A stretch of 64,000 nucleotides of DNA from Anomaloglossus baeobatrachus. Its lineage: Eukaryota > Chordata > Amphibia > Anura > Aromobatidae. Of this stretch, positions 22,816-35,843 are shown in pieces. Made by a program: the position numbers and the translations under genes. The stretch covers positions 510,504,869-510,568,868 of the forward strand of contig NC_134354.1 in NCBI RefSeq assembly GCF_048569485.1, given 5' to 3'. Within the stretch, counting starts at the first letter, position 1. Every line of letters starts with the position of its first letter. A model generated the notes under the pieces. The model made no database searches and had not been told where the DNA came from. It saw nothing but the letters and a program-made list of their open reading frames with translations.

Positions 22816-23912
22816 CATTTTAACAATGCATTTATAATCATGGAATACATTCATCCAACAAATCAGACTTGGGTATTTAAGATATATATATTTTTTTTTT
22901 CTTTTTTAGTTGCTGAGTGATGTCGGACAGAGAAGTGCGAAGGTACAAACACAACCTTACTATTTTATTCTTAAAGCAATAATTAATAGGAACCTGTAAG
23001 TCAATAACAGCACTGCATGTGTGTTTTAATCCTTGAATGACTTGTCGTTGTTTTGTTTTTTGTTTTTTTTTTTGTTTTTTTTTTTTTTAATCCCTCCACT
23101 CCGTTTATTTTGTTGACATAGTCATAGGATTGCTTGTAGTTTTGGGGGACGTATTTTAATTTTGTATGATACCATTCATTTTATGGTATCAGTAAAATCC
23201 CAGGTGGGGTGAAATGGTAAAAATAACACACCTAATTTCTGCCATCAGTTTTTTTAGTTTTGAGGGTTTGGCGTGTTGTGTTTTTTTTTTTTTGTTTTTT
23301 TTTTTCTTTTTATCCTTTTGTGTTAAAATTAAATATCACCATTTTATTTTCTGCTCTAAGTTTTAATTTCTTTTGATAGAGTTCTGTGAGCTGTGATTTT
23401 TTTTCTTTTTATAAACTCCATTTGGAGTACACAAAGTTAAGCATTTAACGTGTGGTTTCATTACGTAATTTTACAAACACGCAAATGCCAAGTATGTTTA
23501 TTTTTATTTGTTTTTGAGCAGGAAAAACATGATGATTTAACCTTTTTTCTATTATTTTTTTTTTTTTTTTTTTTTTTTCTTCCTACCCCCAGCAGGCCTC
23601 CAACTCAGTGGTTTAAAAAAAAAAATGCTCCTCTGAAATATTACAAATATGTCACTATGTACTGTGTAATGGCTGTGTCTGGCTGTAGAGGATCATGATC
23701 TGATCCTCCCTGGCCCAGGAGTATGAAGCAAAAAAAAATTGTATACAACACAGGATCACAGCTGATTCTTTCTGTGAGGGAAAGCATTTTCCTGCATTTT
23801 TTTTTTAAACCTGTTTTGCCTCACAGAAACCACATACACATCCAATTGTGGAACTTGTTGTTCCAAGATCATCTGATTTAAAAAGTACTTAGTTCATGGG
23901 ACAATTGCTTTT
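22816..23912. other. T-rich intronic sequence
   Basis: Multiple long poly-T or T-rich runs (about 22892-22908, 23050-23090, 23280-23310, 23555-23580). No coding sequence recognised. Confidence 0.5.
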
Positions 23913-23913
23913 A

Positions 23914-24307
23914 AGGGCATGTGCCCACGTTGCGTTCTGCCGTGACAAATATTCTGCAGCATTTTGTCACTGCATGTGCGTTTTGAAAACGCTGCTGATA
24001 AGCTGCGTTTTGGAAGTATTTTGAATGCGTAATGGATGCAGAATTCATGTGTTCTGGATACTTGCTCTGCCATAGACAGTGGGAGAATAATCCAAACCGC
24101 ACAAAAGAAGTGACATGTTGCTTTTTAGAACGCAGCGATTCGGCCACAAATTTCAGCATGCAAATCACTGTGTTCTAAAACGCAACGTGCGCATGGAATT
24201 TGCACAAGTTACATAGACTTTGCTGGGGACGCAGAACGCATGCGTTTACGCTGCAGTGCAGAGCGCTGCATAAACGCATGCACAACGCACACGTGTGCAC
24301 ATGGCCT
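23914..24307. mobile_element. MITE with GTGCACACG-type ends
   Basis: Left end AGGGCATGTGCCCACG and right end, read inward, AGGCCATGTGCACACG. The interior repeats AACGCA and TGCGTT motifs. An exact target duplication is not clear. It lies within the inferred RAB9A intron 1, about 500 bp before the coding exon. Confidence 0.65.
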
Positions 24308-24832
24308 TAGGAATTTGCACAGATTTCTATTGTCCTCAGAGGTTGCTTATTTTTTTATTTTTTTTTTATAAATACAAGTATTTGTAGGGGTTTTGACATA
24401 CATATTCCTCTTTCTCTGTGCTAGTCATTGTTCAACATACGAATTAAGACACAAGCCATGGCAGACGCCTAGAAAAATGAAACTAGGGAGGTTCTCTGCC
24501 GTGGTTATTAATGGGGAAGTGCAACTTCATTGCTAAAAACAGCAAATGCTTTTATAAAGATTGAATTTTCCATTTTCTGTGAAGTCCAGTTTGAGAAACT
24601 TGCTGTGCTTTTCCAAGCAATGCGTATTGTGGTGCAGTGTATTAGCCCCATGTCACATTACTGTAGTATTTGCAGTTGTCCTGTTATTTTCCCTGTGATA
24701 TTATCTATAGAAATGTGGCACAGGGTGTTGTCCTGATTAGATCACCAGCTCTTTTAACTAACTTATCAAGAACACAGTTATCTCATAATCCTTTTTTTTT
24801 TTTTTTTCCTTTTCCTCTCTCCCCCTCTCTAG

Positions 24833-25482
24833 CTAAAACTACTTATAGAAGAAGATATTTTGTAGAACTCTTTACAATGGCATCCAAGTCTTCGTTACTG
24901 AAAGTAATACTTCTGGGAGATGGAGGTGTTGGGAAGAGTTCTCTTATGAATCGGTACGTTACCAACAAGTTTGATACTCAGCTATTTCACACAATAGGAG
25001 TTGAGTTCTTGAACAAGGAGCTTGAGGTGGACAATCATATGGTCACCATGCAGATCTGGGACACCGCAGGCCAGGAACGATTCAGGAGTTTGAGGACCCC
25101 TTTCTATAGGGGATCTGACTGTTGTCTCCTTACATTTAGTGTAGATGACTTACAAAGCTTTCAGAACTTAAACAACTGGAAGAAAGAATTCATCTACTAT
25201 GCAGACGTCAAAGACCCTGACAGCTTCCCATTTGTGGTCTTGGGAAACAAAATTGATATCACTGAACGTCAAGTATCCATGGAAGAAGCGCAGAATTGGT
25301 GCAGGGACAATGGGGACCATCCATATTTTGAGACCAGTGCAAAAGATGCTACCAATGTGGCGTCAGCATTTGAAGAAGCTGTCAGAAGAGTTCTGGCTAT
25401 TGAAGAAAGATCAGATCAGCTCATCCACAATGATACAGTTAATCTACATAGAAAACCCAAGTCCAGTTCAACATGTTGTTGA
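24833..25482 (+). CDS. RAB9A: Ras-related GTPase Rab9A (CDS 24877-25482)
   Basis: The 201-residue product matches vertebrate Rab9A along its whole length, and is the same length as human. It is a small GTPase that drives recycling of mannose-6-phosphate receptors from late endosomes to the trans-Golgi network. Visible motifs are the P-loop GDGGVGKS (14-21), switch I with T39, DTAGQE (62-67, containing Q66), NKID (124-127), ETSAK (152-156) and a C-terminal CC for double prenylation. LRTPFYRGSD and the tail LHRKPKSSSTCC favour Rab9A over Rab9B. A polypyrimidine tract and TCTCTAG precede the exon start at 24833; the ATG at 24877 lies 44 bases in. An in-frame ATG at 24670 lies upstream of the acceptor and is rejected. 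A coding region in one exon is normal for this gene as I recall it, so a retrocopy is unlikely. The 3' end is not resolved; an AATAAA near 27520 is only a candidate. Confidence 0.97.
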
Positions 25483-28400
25483 CTTGTACTCACCACACAA
25501 TAGCTACTGCACCTGGTGGCGCCATTCATCAACCAAGGCCAGCTAAAGAAGAAGCCCACCAGGTTATCACACTGGAGTTTCATTAATGGTTCTAATAAGA
25601 CCACTTTATGGAGAAGCCATAGAACTAACAAGAGGTATCATGTGTGGGAGGAAATGTCACACATTATGTACTTCAAATTAATGTACTAACAAGTTTTATT
25701 GTAATGGCGTAAGCAAAGAGAAACCTCTCCTACAGGTTACTGCCTGGTGTCCATGATTATTTATATGCTCTCAGAAAAGCCCGACTTTCCACTTATGACA
25801 ATGAACCAACCCCACCCAGATTGTCTCCTCTGCAGCTTATTCACAGTCCTCTACTTAGTGGTTATTTGTCCTCTACTTAGTGGTTATTTCTGTTTGAACT
25901 CATAACCCATACAATCTGTCCCCCATTCTACACTTGTTTAAAATCTTTCGTGTTAGAATTCACCTAATTTTAAAATTTGGCCATCATTAGCTTTTGTGGA
26001 GAGCCACTGAGTCGGTGTGTTCATGGGGAGGGAGGGAGGGAGGGAGAGGGGGGGGGGGGGGTGCTGCCATTGTCCTGGAAGTGAGGATTTTCCGATACTG
26101 CCTTGGGATGCTAGTCCCTCAATGTCATCAATGACTTTGTCGGAGTAGCCGATTTGTGCCTGCACTCATTTAGCACTCATAGTGGGAGAATGAACTGTTT
26201 TACTTGCACATACAGTAAACATCCCAACATGGAATATTCTAGGAAGGACACGGGGAAAACCGAGCTCATAATAGTCTTAACACCCTGCCATGTAGTGCCT
26301 GCTAAAAGACAGTTCCTCCACTACATAAGCCTGCACTTGTACTTTCCAACAGTAAGGGGCCCAGTCCATTCTCCCTGCTCCTGAGCTTGTATGGTAGGAG
26401 GTATAATGGGAGTGGTGGGGTTACATATGCTACAGAGCAGGGAAGGAGCTACTCTAATGAAGAGCTGTACAAACACTAGGGAGTTGTGGGAAATGTAGTT
26501 TTCTAAATGACTCTAAAACTGGATACGTGTCTATCAGGCATATGGGAAGTATATAAAAGGCACCGAAGCAGTCACTCACTGAGTAGCAGAAGGGCATGAG
26601 TTAATTCTCAGCCGACATATATTTTGTAGACAAAAACCTGTCCCTCCTCTCCATAATACATGCTAATTTACGGAGACCTCGGTATCTGCTGAATTGAACA
26701 TGCAGCATTTTCATATAGGTATTGGGTAATCCAGGTTCTGGAAGTAAAACGGATGAAGGTTTCTCTCCAATATACAGCAGTACGTGGCTTTCTGACGCAG
26801 AACGGACATCCTTTGAAAGCTAAACTTGTTAGAACAAACACCCCTACCTAACCACGTTGTTGTGATTGTGACTTATTGGATATCCATAGAGCAGATTTTA
26901 ATATGGGTTATTTACTGCTTTCAGGAATTGGTGCAGTTATATAATGACATTGTCATTACCTCACAGAATTACACCTATGTGATCAGGAGGATCTTGTCTG
27001 GCCTGAGATCGAAGAACTAGTTAGTGGTATCGAGTCCTGTGAAAGCTGTGCAAACACTGGTATAGATGTGAGCTTCCTGGGATCTTGTTAGACCACGTTC
27101 AGATGGCGGTGAGTTTTTCTTTAACACACTCGCACTCTGAAAGTCTGCACGTTCATCACAACTACTCATTTGGTTTGGTCAGTGTACTTGTTCATGTGCT
27201 GTCTGTTCGGCATAGACGGTGAATAATAGCTCCAAGGCCATATTCAGACATCCATGTATCATGGTCTATTTGGACCGCGATACACAAACTGGCTATCCTT
27301 ACCCAAAATTGACAACCCGTGTATGGCTACGTAGTTGTCTAGTTTGGATCAGGAGCCCCTCGGTTAGTCTGTGTATCACCGTCCGTGCTTAATCCGAATT
27401 CACAGTTATGTGAGTTGGTTGAAAGATGTGGCTGAGAGATTGCACCTAAAGATACTCAATCCCAGACATACAGTAAAAATCTGCAAAAACCTCCAGTATA
27501 ATGCATATGAATAGGGTTTAAAAATAAAAAAAAACAAACTGTCACATACAAAAGGAGAAAGCCGTGCAAATGTGTGTATAGAATTAGGGCACAATCTCTT
27601 GTTGTTTATTCACAACCACTGTGAACTTCTTATGTATCTGATTGGGGCCTATTTCACATGTCGTAAATGGCCTACAGAACTAGAACTACTAAACTAACAG
27701 CTTTATAGGCGTAGATCAGGCTCTTGGGTCTGGTTAGGAGATCTGTTTATGGAACATGAAATGATCTGAAGTTGGCCTTAGGCTTTTAAAGGGTATGTTC
27801 AAGTTGTCTCTCACATCTGTTTTTTTGGTGGCACAGAACTCCTCCTTCAGTGCCAGTTCTGGTGATAACTCTCAGACTCGGCACAATCTCTGCTGTAACC
27901 CATTCAGCTATCAATGGTTTGTTCTGAGTTTACACTGCTTATCACTACATTTACACACACAAATAACAGGGCATTTGAACACACAGGAAAGTAATAGCCA
28001 TAGGAAGAGCTTCTGTAGGTGCAGCCAATGCTACAGGCTCGTATGAGTTTTCAACATTCGAGATGAAGGGGTGGTCCAAAACAAACAAGCCTCGGTCCCC
28101 ACCGTCGGTTGAAGCGTCATCAGTGATGTCCATTTCGGGATCTGGGCTAGTCCCAGCTCTACTGAGCATGCCGCTGTTGTGCATGTAAAAGGATATTGGT
28201 ATTGACAAGGACAGGACGTTTCCTTGCAGGCTCTGAGGCGAAATAACGAGTTGGCAAGGAAGCGTAGTACGGTCTATTGGAGATCAGCCCTCCCCCTGAG
28301 ACAGATTTCCGTAGGGGCGGGGGGCAGGTTTGGTCTGCTTACTGCATTTTCTCCCTACAATGCGCACTGACAATATACTTTCTTGCTGGCTTGTCACTTC

Positions 28401-29953
28401 TTCCATTTGTTCCCTCATTGACTCTGTCCCTGTGCCTTGATAAGAGTATTGCACAGTGTCAAGTGAGCTTTTACTGGTACTTACTGGAATTGACAACCAA
28501 TGCATGCACAGTAGAGCAGGGACTAGACCAGCCGTCAAAATGGATGTCCATGCTGACACTTCATTTCAGGTTTGGGGACATAGGCAATGGCAGTGACTAT
28601 AACCTCAACCCCCTGATTACATTTAGTTTGAAAATCCCACCATGTACTGGGGATTTTCAAACAGAATGTTATCAAAATATATTAAAGAAAAAAATACCTC
28701 CCTGAGCTCAATGGAAACCAGCTGTACATAGTGATAGATAAAAGCTCTCATTGTAGGACAAGGACCGCAAATGGGAAAAGCAAGTTAAGTGAAAACTTGC
28801 TTATTTTCATGCTAATTAAAGCAATTTAGTAACTTGTGTATTTCCTTTTAATAATGTTAACTTCATGATGCTCGCCATTCTTCTTTAGTTTTTACCTGGC
28901 TGTATGAACAGATAGGGTGTGATTACGCTCTCTAGTCTAAATGATGGGCGTGTTGTGGTAAGATGTGCCTAATTCAGGAAGAGGCCCAGTCCGCTTACTG
29001 AATTATGCATTTTATAACTGGCATGTGCTTTGGCCAGAAATGGTTGTCCAGTCCACGTGGGTGGGCTTTGCCATTCCCTATCTCATGCCAGCTCTACTCA
29101 CTTTAGTAGAGCTGGACAAAACTGGGGTGAAGATGTCAAATGCAACAAAATGTTTGCACACCTTCATGGTGCATTTGTCAGTTTTATGGCATAAAAAAAA
29201 TTAAAATAAAAAACCTTTCAAATGCCTTCCAGAATCAAGCCGTATTGTGATGGGCCATATGCTTTGTGACAGCACTGGAGCGAGCTATAGACTTCACTTT
29301 GATATGTGACAATTTATGGTACAGAGAATAGTTAGGTAGCTCACAACTTGTCACTCATGCATATGCGGGAAATGGTACTGAAGTGCTAAGAATCAGTGGG
29401 AAGTTATGTAAGGGATGTGATGAAGCTTCATTTACATGACGGCCCAACAACTGTTCAGGACGTCTGTTCTTTAATGGTGTTCAAAATGATCAAAGAAAAA
29501 TTTAAAAGCAACGACCTAAGGCTATATTCAGACATTGACTGAAATCTACATTTCTACTTTGGTATACTGTAGTTTACCACAGGTGATGGAAAAATATCAG
29601 CAACTCAACCACATTGTCTGAATACACTCAAGTTGCTACCTGTCATTAGATTGTCAGGGGTAAAAACCTTTTTTTTTTCCCTGCTGCAGTTTTTAGACAA
29701 ATTTATCCAATGTTAGATTTCAGCCAACATGATGTTTGGGCCAAAGCCAGAAGTGGATACATTAGAAACAAAATATGAGGGGTGGAAGAATGTTTATATT
29801 TCTTTTGGATCTGGGCTTTCTTTTTGTTTAAAAACAAACAAAACAAAAATCTATATTAAAAACTCACACTGCGCAGATCCACCACAATACCACACACTAG
29901 TGTCACAGTGCTATCATCCACACAGTTGTTCCCCTATAGGAAATCTCTATGGC
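25483..29953. other. RAB9A 3' flank and intergenic DNA
   Basis: No further gene is recognised. It contains a GGGA/poly-G tract at about 26023-26062 and short transposon-end-like motifs (for example GACCACGTTCAGATGGC near 27091 and AGGCTATATTCAGACATT near 29520). The first few hundred bases are probably RAB9A 3' UTR. Confidence 0.5.
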
Positions 29954-29957
29954 TTAA

Positions 29958-30039
29958 CACTAGAAGTCCCAGAGAGGGGTCATTTAAGATTTCTACCCTT
30001 GGAACCCTATGGAGCTCGAAATTCCTGGGACTTCTAGTG
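29958..30039. mobile_element. 82-bp TTAA-flanked mini-element (piggyBac-like ends)
   Basis: Ends are CACTAGAAGTCCCAG and CTGGGACTTCTAGTG, with TTAA at 29954-29957 and 30040-30043. CACTAGAAG is close to the CCCTAGAAG start of piggyBac termini. Between the arms only about 50 bases remain. Confidence 0.75.
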
Positions 30040-30043
30040 TTAA

Positions 30044-30300
30044 AGGGAATTTGTCAATGTTTTTATTTTTCTACCCCCATCTGCAAGCAGCATAAGATAA
30101 AGGCTGACATCCTGATCCCAGTGATATATCACTGTGTTCCTAGCTGCAGTTTTGATAAAATCACATTTTTGCTGCAGACTTTTCAGTGCTTTGAATGCTG
30201 TGCTGTATAACCCCACCCACACCACTGAATGGCAGCTTTCTAATTATGCTTAGTACATGGAACACTGCCAAGCAATGGTGGGGTTTTACAGAGCTCATTT
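30044..30300. mobile_element. Kolobok-like MITE fragment abutting the mini-element
   Basis: It starts AGGGAATTTGTCAATG directly after the TTAA at 30040-30043 and includes ATAACCCCACCCACACCACT and an inverted partner GGTGGGGTTTTACAGAGCTC near its end. The pattern matches, from memory, a common frog TTAA-flanked foldback family. No right TTAA terminus was found. Confidence 0.55.
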
Positions 30301-30315
30301 AGTATGGAGGACTAA

Positions 30316-30600
30316 GGGGTACTTTTCACATAGCGAGATCGCTGCTGAGTCACAGGTTTTGTGACGTACCAGTGACCTCATCAGCGATCTCGCTGTGTGT
30401 GACAGCAGCGACCTGGCCCCTGCTGTGAGATCGCTGCTCGTTACACACTGCTCTGGTTCATTTTTTGCTCGTTGGTCTCCTGCTGTGCAGCACACATTGG
30501 CGTGTTTGATGGCGGGAGACCAACCAGCACCGACTCTGTGTATGCAGCGTACGCTGGTAACCAGGGTAAATATTGGGTAACTAAGCAAAGTGCTTGGTTC
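30316..30600. mobile_element. Truncated relative of the 50360-51052 MITE
   Basis: It shares the order of blocks with the 50 kb copy: CGCTGCTGAG.CAC, TTTTGTGACGTA, GACCTGGCCCCTGCTGTGAG, CTGGTAACCA and GGTAAATAT.GGGTAAC. A TAA precedes the left end GGGGTACTTTTCACATAGCG. The right half is missing. Confidence 0.65.
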
Positions 30601-30689
30601 AGCAGCATTGTGGAGCTGCTCGGCTAAACTGTGCAGTCTGATGTGGCAAGGATGGGCAGTGGTGTCTCTGCAGCATGGGATGATCACTG

Positions 30690-32187
30690 TATCGGGCCAG
30701 CTTCAGAGCAGAGCATTTAAGTGCTGAGCGTCGTTACATTGAAGACCAGCCACTAGTGATTTAATAGAGCAGTGGCCAGTAACCAAGGCAACGTGCTGTA
30801 AACAATAGAAAATAAAAAAATCCATCCATTCTGAAATGGAGAGGATTTTTAATAGGAAATAAGTGGCTTGCTTGTTTCAAAGCTCTTCACAATTTTAACC
30901 GTGAAAGAACTTGAGCCTAACCGATTAAACCATTAGAAGCTTTCTTGAGATTGGAGAAATAAGGAATAAAAAAAAATTTGAATAGTTTTTTTTTTTTATT
31001 TTTTAACCGAAAATGTCTCTTTCCTAGTGAGTGTAGAATTAATGACACGTGAATGTTAACCAGAATAGGCAGTCATTGATGTGGTACTGGTTTACTGGTA
31101 AATTAACAGCTAGAGAATCACATTATGGTAATATGTCGACCGTGTAAATCTAAGGGCTTGTTCACACCAGTGCTTTGTAAGTGTATTCTATACAACAAGG
31201 GCCTATGATGCCATCAGTGAGGCTGATTGTGCCGCCTGCAGCATTATCAAGTATCGGGGATAACATAAGCAGCTCAGCCCTGGCTTCAGAACAGCCCAAT
31301 GTACAAAAACAGACATCTGAACAGTTTCCTAATAATTTGTCATAACTACAGAAAGATAACTATATTTTTACCAAACTTACATTCCAGTTAGTTTACAAAT
31401 GCATCATTCAGGGAAATGTATCATTTAGATCTTAAGTGAAAGTGACATTACTAATATAGAGACTTTGGGGGAATGTATTGATTAGCGTTCTGTGTCAGTC
31501 TTGGTGGGGCGGGCACTGGAGTAGGAGGCTCCTCGAAGTAGATCAGTTATCTGGCATTCTGTGCGACCGTCACCAACGTATACTACGAGCTGGTCTGTGC
31601 TGTGCTACTATTATGTACAGAAAATCCTACTACCTTGGGGTACAGGCAAATATTATATGGGCGAAAAGTTGTTTGGCTTAAAAATGGTGAGACTTTTTCT
31701 GCCATAAAACTGGAATACTGCAATTAATAAATTCCACGTGTTTTTGTTCATACGACGTGGTCATCCAGCCGTCCTATCCACGACCGTGTCGAGAAGCTAA
31801 TGCTAAACTATGCATAACCCGCATCGGCCACTACTTGTGACATGTTTGCTGTTGTAAATACTTGCATTCCCTATAAAATAATGCTGCCGCATATACACAT
31901 CTGTTGTGCCTCTTCAAACTGTATGAATAAACGGACAACTGGGTGTTGCCATTTCAGAAGGGGTGTGTCTTAGTTTGTGAGAGAGCACTGATTGGACAGT
32001 GTAATACTGTGTAAAGAAAAATCCTCCAACACCCAAGGGATAAACTATGCTTTGGAGGAATAACTGAGCCGTGTCAAAATATTAAGGTCACAGATGTCTA
32101 TTTTAGTAAATAACAGCTTTCATTTCCAGCTGATGGGTGTACTTAGATAGATTTGGTGCAGTATAATGGATGCAAGACACCTCCTAA
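30690..32187. other. Intergenic DNA, nothing recognised
   Basis: No gene or complete repeat resolved. A lone MITE-like terminus TAAGGGCTTGTTCACACCAG occurs near 31152. Confidence 0.5.
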
Positions 32188-32383
32188 GGCCACGTGCACA
32201 CGCTGAGCATTTGGTGAGATTTTTTTCCTCAGCATTTGTAAGCTAAAACCAAGAGAGGAACAATCAGCGCAAAAGTATAATAGAAACACAGGCACCCCTT
32301 TCTGTATTTATTACCCACTCCTGGTTTTGGCTTGCATATACACAGATAAAAACTCACCAAATACTCAATGTGTACACGTGGCC
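32188..32383. mobile_element. Short MITE with CACGTGCACACG ends
   Basis: GGCCACGTGCACACGCTGAG at the left pairs with CTCAATGTGTACACGTGGCC at the right, and AAAACTCACCAAATA pairs with ATTTGGTGAGATTTTTT. The flanks are TAA and TAC, so the target duplication is imperfect. Confidence 0.65.
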
Positions 32384-32686
32384 TACTTTTCCGTGGATTG
32401 TTCCACTCCTGATTTTGGGTTGCAAATACCGAGGTATAAAACTTAACATTGCCTTACACCAATTCTTGGTTGTATCAATATATGGGACATTTTAAGAGAG
32501 AGACTCTTCAGTACAGCCAACTGAAGTGCACGTGTCTAAAAGATGCAAGCCATGTTTGCCAGGATTTTTTTTTTTTTGCGGAGAATTAGGCCGTTATAAC
32601 CCATCAGTGAAACAGTATGGATTGGAAGACCATGGGAGGTTGGGGGAGGAGAGACCCAAGAAGTTGGGCCAGATCTTCTGATCTAA

Positions 32687-33186
32687 AGCCCGCTTTACAG
32701 GCTGCAATGTATCTTACAATTGTTGGGGTCACGTCGTAAGTGATGCACATCCGGCATTGTAAGTACATTGCAGTGTGTGACAGGTACGTGCGATTGAACG
32801 TTAAAACGTTCATCGCATACACATCGTACCTGTCTCTAGAATTGCACGTCAGATTGTTCATCGTACCTGGGGTAGCACACATCGCAGTGTGTGTGACACC
32901 CCAGGAACGATGAACAGATCTTACCTACGTCCTGCGGCTCCCTGCCCACAATGCGGAAGGAAGGAGGTGGGCAGGATGTTTACATCATGCTTAGCTCTGC
33001 CCCTCCGCTTCTATTGGTCGGCTGGCGTGTGACGCCGAATGTCCCTCCCACTCCAGGAAGTGGACGTTCGCCGCCCACAGCGAGGTCGTATGGACGGGTA
33101 AGTACGTGTGACGGGGGTTAATCGTTTGTGCGGCACGTTCAACAAATTGCAAATAGCATACGAAATTGCAACGTGTAAAGCAGGTT
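32687..33186. mobile_element. Harbinger-like MITE, 500 bp, TAA duplication
   Basis: Left end AGCCCGCTTTACAGG and right end, read inward, AACCTGCTTTACACG. TAA lies at 32684-32686 and 33187-33189. The inner parts contain paired AACGATGAAC/GTTCATCGT motifs. It has the same terminus family as 1200-3786. Confidence 0.85.
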
Positions 33187-35050
33187 TAAGTAGTGATTGA
33201 TGTGTGGAATCTGGCATGTTTAGATATGACAATCTGCCCCACAATCCAATAGGTATCTACATACTCTGGCCACGCAGTGCATGTGTTTGTTGCACAGTCT
33301 GTATTAGTATACCACAAACCCATGGAGGTGCTGTGCGATTTGTCAAGCTCACAAATGAGTATATACTAGTGTCCACGGTCCAGATACCTATGTGACAGCA
33401 GAGCTGAGGTAACCGGTACCCAACCACTGACTGCAGCCTATGCCCAGTCGTCCAAGCCCCAAGGAGACCTTGTACCTTGAATGTTGAAATTAGAGAAAAT
33501 GTTTATTTCTGATTGTGTGCCTAAGACTTGTTTTCTGAACATTTCCCTGCTGATTATATAGTTTATTATATGCTACCAATAAAGCACTAGAAATGGAATC
33601 CGTGCACGTTTTTTTTCTTCTTCTTCCATTCCACAAGATCAGGCTTGGGAACTGTTTTTCTGGACCGGACAAAATTATCTTAAAGTTACCCTGCTACATC
33701 TGGTGAAACATTTAACTCCCTCTCTACAGTGATGGACTGCGTCTCCATTCAACAAGAAAGAAAAACAATCATTTGTCCATTTCTCTTGGAAAGACGGAGT
33801 GTGTCTATCAACTTTGTTTTTAGTCACCACGTCAGATGTCGCACCACTTAAAAGGGAATGTGTTAGTAAGTTTGACATAGAGACTTGTCCTTATGGGCGC
33901 ACATGTGCATCCACACTTACCCCTGGAAGAGTCACCAGGAAGATGCCCACATTTCTTCAGCCATCCTCATCACGTCTTTAACGCTCTATTTGTGCTGAGC
34001 AAAAGACCCATCCTGTTAACAAAGTGGATGGGATTTATAGAAATCTCACACCTAGTGTGCGTCTTTATAACTGGCCTGCGGGGGGCATATGTGCAGCGCT
34101 CTATAGTAGGTTACTGTGCAGATGCGGTTGTCTTGGCAGGACCAGACCTATCGGTGAGGTGGATATTCCCCACCTGTGATGTAGGTACTAAGTCAGCTGT
34201 TAGGAGATTTCATGACTTATACCTACAAGAATACTATGCACTGTCAAAATCCAATAATATATATTGCTTAACATCCTTTTGCTATGGCCCTCTGTATAGT
34301 AAAGCTCAGTTGGTGCACACTACTCCTGAGGCTAACAAGGTATCCTTTTGTGCTTAGGTCAGGTCAATGAAGGCATATAGATAGTTCTGATGTATACACT
34401 AGGAAAAGTTCCAATAATATTCCTGAAAAGTAAGGAATATACAGCCTGAGGTTGATTTACTAAAGTGGTCTACCTTTTAGACAGTGCCAACTATAGTAAG
34501 TAGTCTTGAAATCAAATCATAATGGCACATGCTGGATGAAAAATTTGGCACATCTTTATACTGTATAATTAACTTTACACCATCTGTGGTCATAACTTAA
34601 TAGAATGCACCAAAGTAGGCCAATTTTTGAAAAGATGGTGTGAGAATACAATATTTCTCTGTGTACTTTACTGTGAGAATCCGATATTTTTTTTCTATAT
34701 GCCTTTTCTATAACCAAGCTTTCTTTTCTATATAAGTAACAAGATACTGTAAGCATGTCTACACCAAGGTCAGCAGCTGATATAATGAAACAAGGGAACA
34801 GAATGAAGAGATTGATAATGATGATGACTGGCTACAAAGTTCGGATCCATGGCTAAGGTGCTACGTGACAAAAACTCTGCAAGTTATGGATTTGGCACAC
34901 AGGAGGGGAAGTCCCAAAAAAATGAATAAATGTCACAAGTTTTTGCATATGCTTTTAATATAACCAAACCAATGTTAGAATTAGGAATTATGCTAAAAGA
35001 TTAACCCATTATGGTTCTATAAAAAGGCTTGTGATAATAAATGCACGTTA
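33187..35050. other. Intergenic DNA with a hAT relic
   Basis: About 33635-33740 (CTGGACCGGACAAAATTATC, TTAAAGTTACCCTGCTACA, TGGTGAAACATTTAACTC) is a diverged copy of the left interior of the hAT element at 18488. The rest shows nothing recognisable. An AATAAA at about 33578 has no associated gene. Confidence 0.5.
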
Positions 35051-35272
35051 GGCCGGTTTCACACATCCGGCTTTTCGCCGGTTTACCGGATCCGGCGCTC
35101 TCCCGTACAGACAATACAGTACAGTGACAGCGCTGTAACTTCCGGGTCACATGCGCCGGTCACATGACAGCATGTGACCGGCGCTTGTTGCGCTGTCACT
35201 GTACTGTAGTCACTGTATGGGAGAGCGCCGGATCCGGCAAACCGGCGAAAAGCCGGATGTGTGAAACCGGCC
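35051..35272. mobile_element. Foldback MITE, 222 bp, TTA duplication
   Basis: It is almost fully self-complementary: GGCCGGTTTCACACATCCGG and its complement at the right end, then CCGGATCCGGCGCTCTCCCG on both arms. TTA lies at 35048-35050 and 35273-35275. This is Harbinger-like. Confidence 0.9.
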
Positions 35273-35843
35273 TTACATGTGCACCTGCTTTTCACTGAGA
35301 AAGGAATTCATACCAGCTATATTGTGTGGTCTGAATTTCTCCGCGACCTTCTATTCGAGATTACAGCTGACTTTCACGGTTAAGATTTCCCGAAACTATG
35401 GAATTTCTCCTTAACAATGGCATTTAGAACAGCCCACTTCCACACAGACTACGGCCACTTGTCGAGCATGTAGAAAATGCATCTAAAACCTAGTGCAAGA
35501 CTTGTAAGCTTGGCTGTTGCCTAATAAGCTACATTCACATAAATTAAGGTTTCATTTCATGGTTTTGAAATAAAAAACAAAACCACACTTTGCTACTGTA
35601 TTGACACTGTACCCCATACAGAAAGGTGCAATAAGGACACAAAGTTGTGATAATATACGACCTTAGACATAATTATTGTATTAAACCTGATGCAGCACAA
35701 CATGTCACCGTCAGAACGAACCATATTGCCTGTATTACTGAAGAAAGCAGTGTGATTCACAATCCTATTCATCCATATATAAAATGGGCAGTGGTAGGAA
35801 CCTCAGAAGCAAGAAGCAGACACTCCAATGGACAAAACAAGTG

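Noticed and set aside
24670-24876. N-terminally extended RAB9A start
   Set aside because: The extra 69 codons span a poly-T tract and the splice acceptor. The family start MASKSS lies at 24877.
24877-25482. RAB9A as a processed retrocopy
   Set aside because: Vertebrate RAB9A normally has its coding region in one exon as I recall. Here a good acceptor precedes it, the frame is intact, and there is no adjacent poly(A) tract with target duplication.
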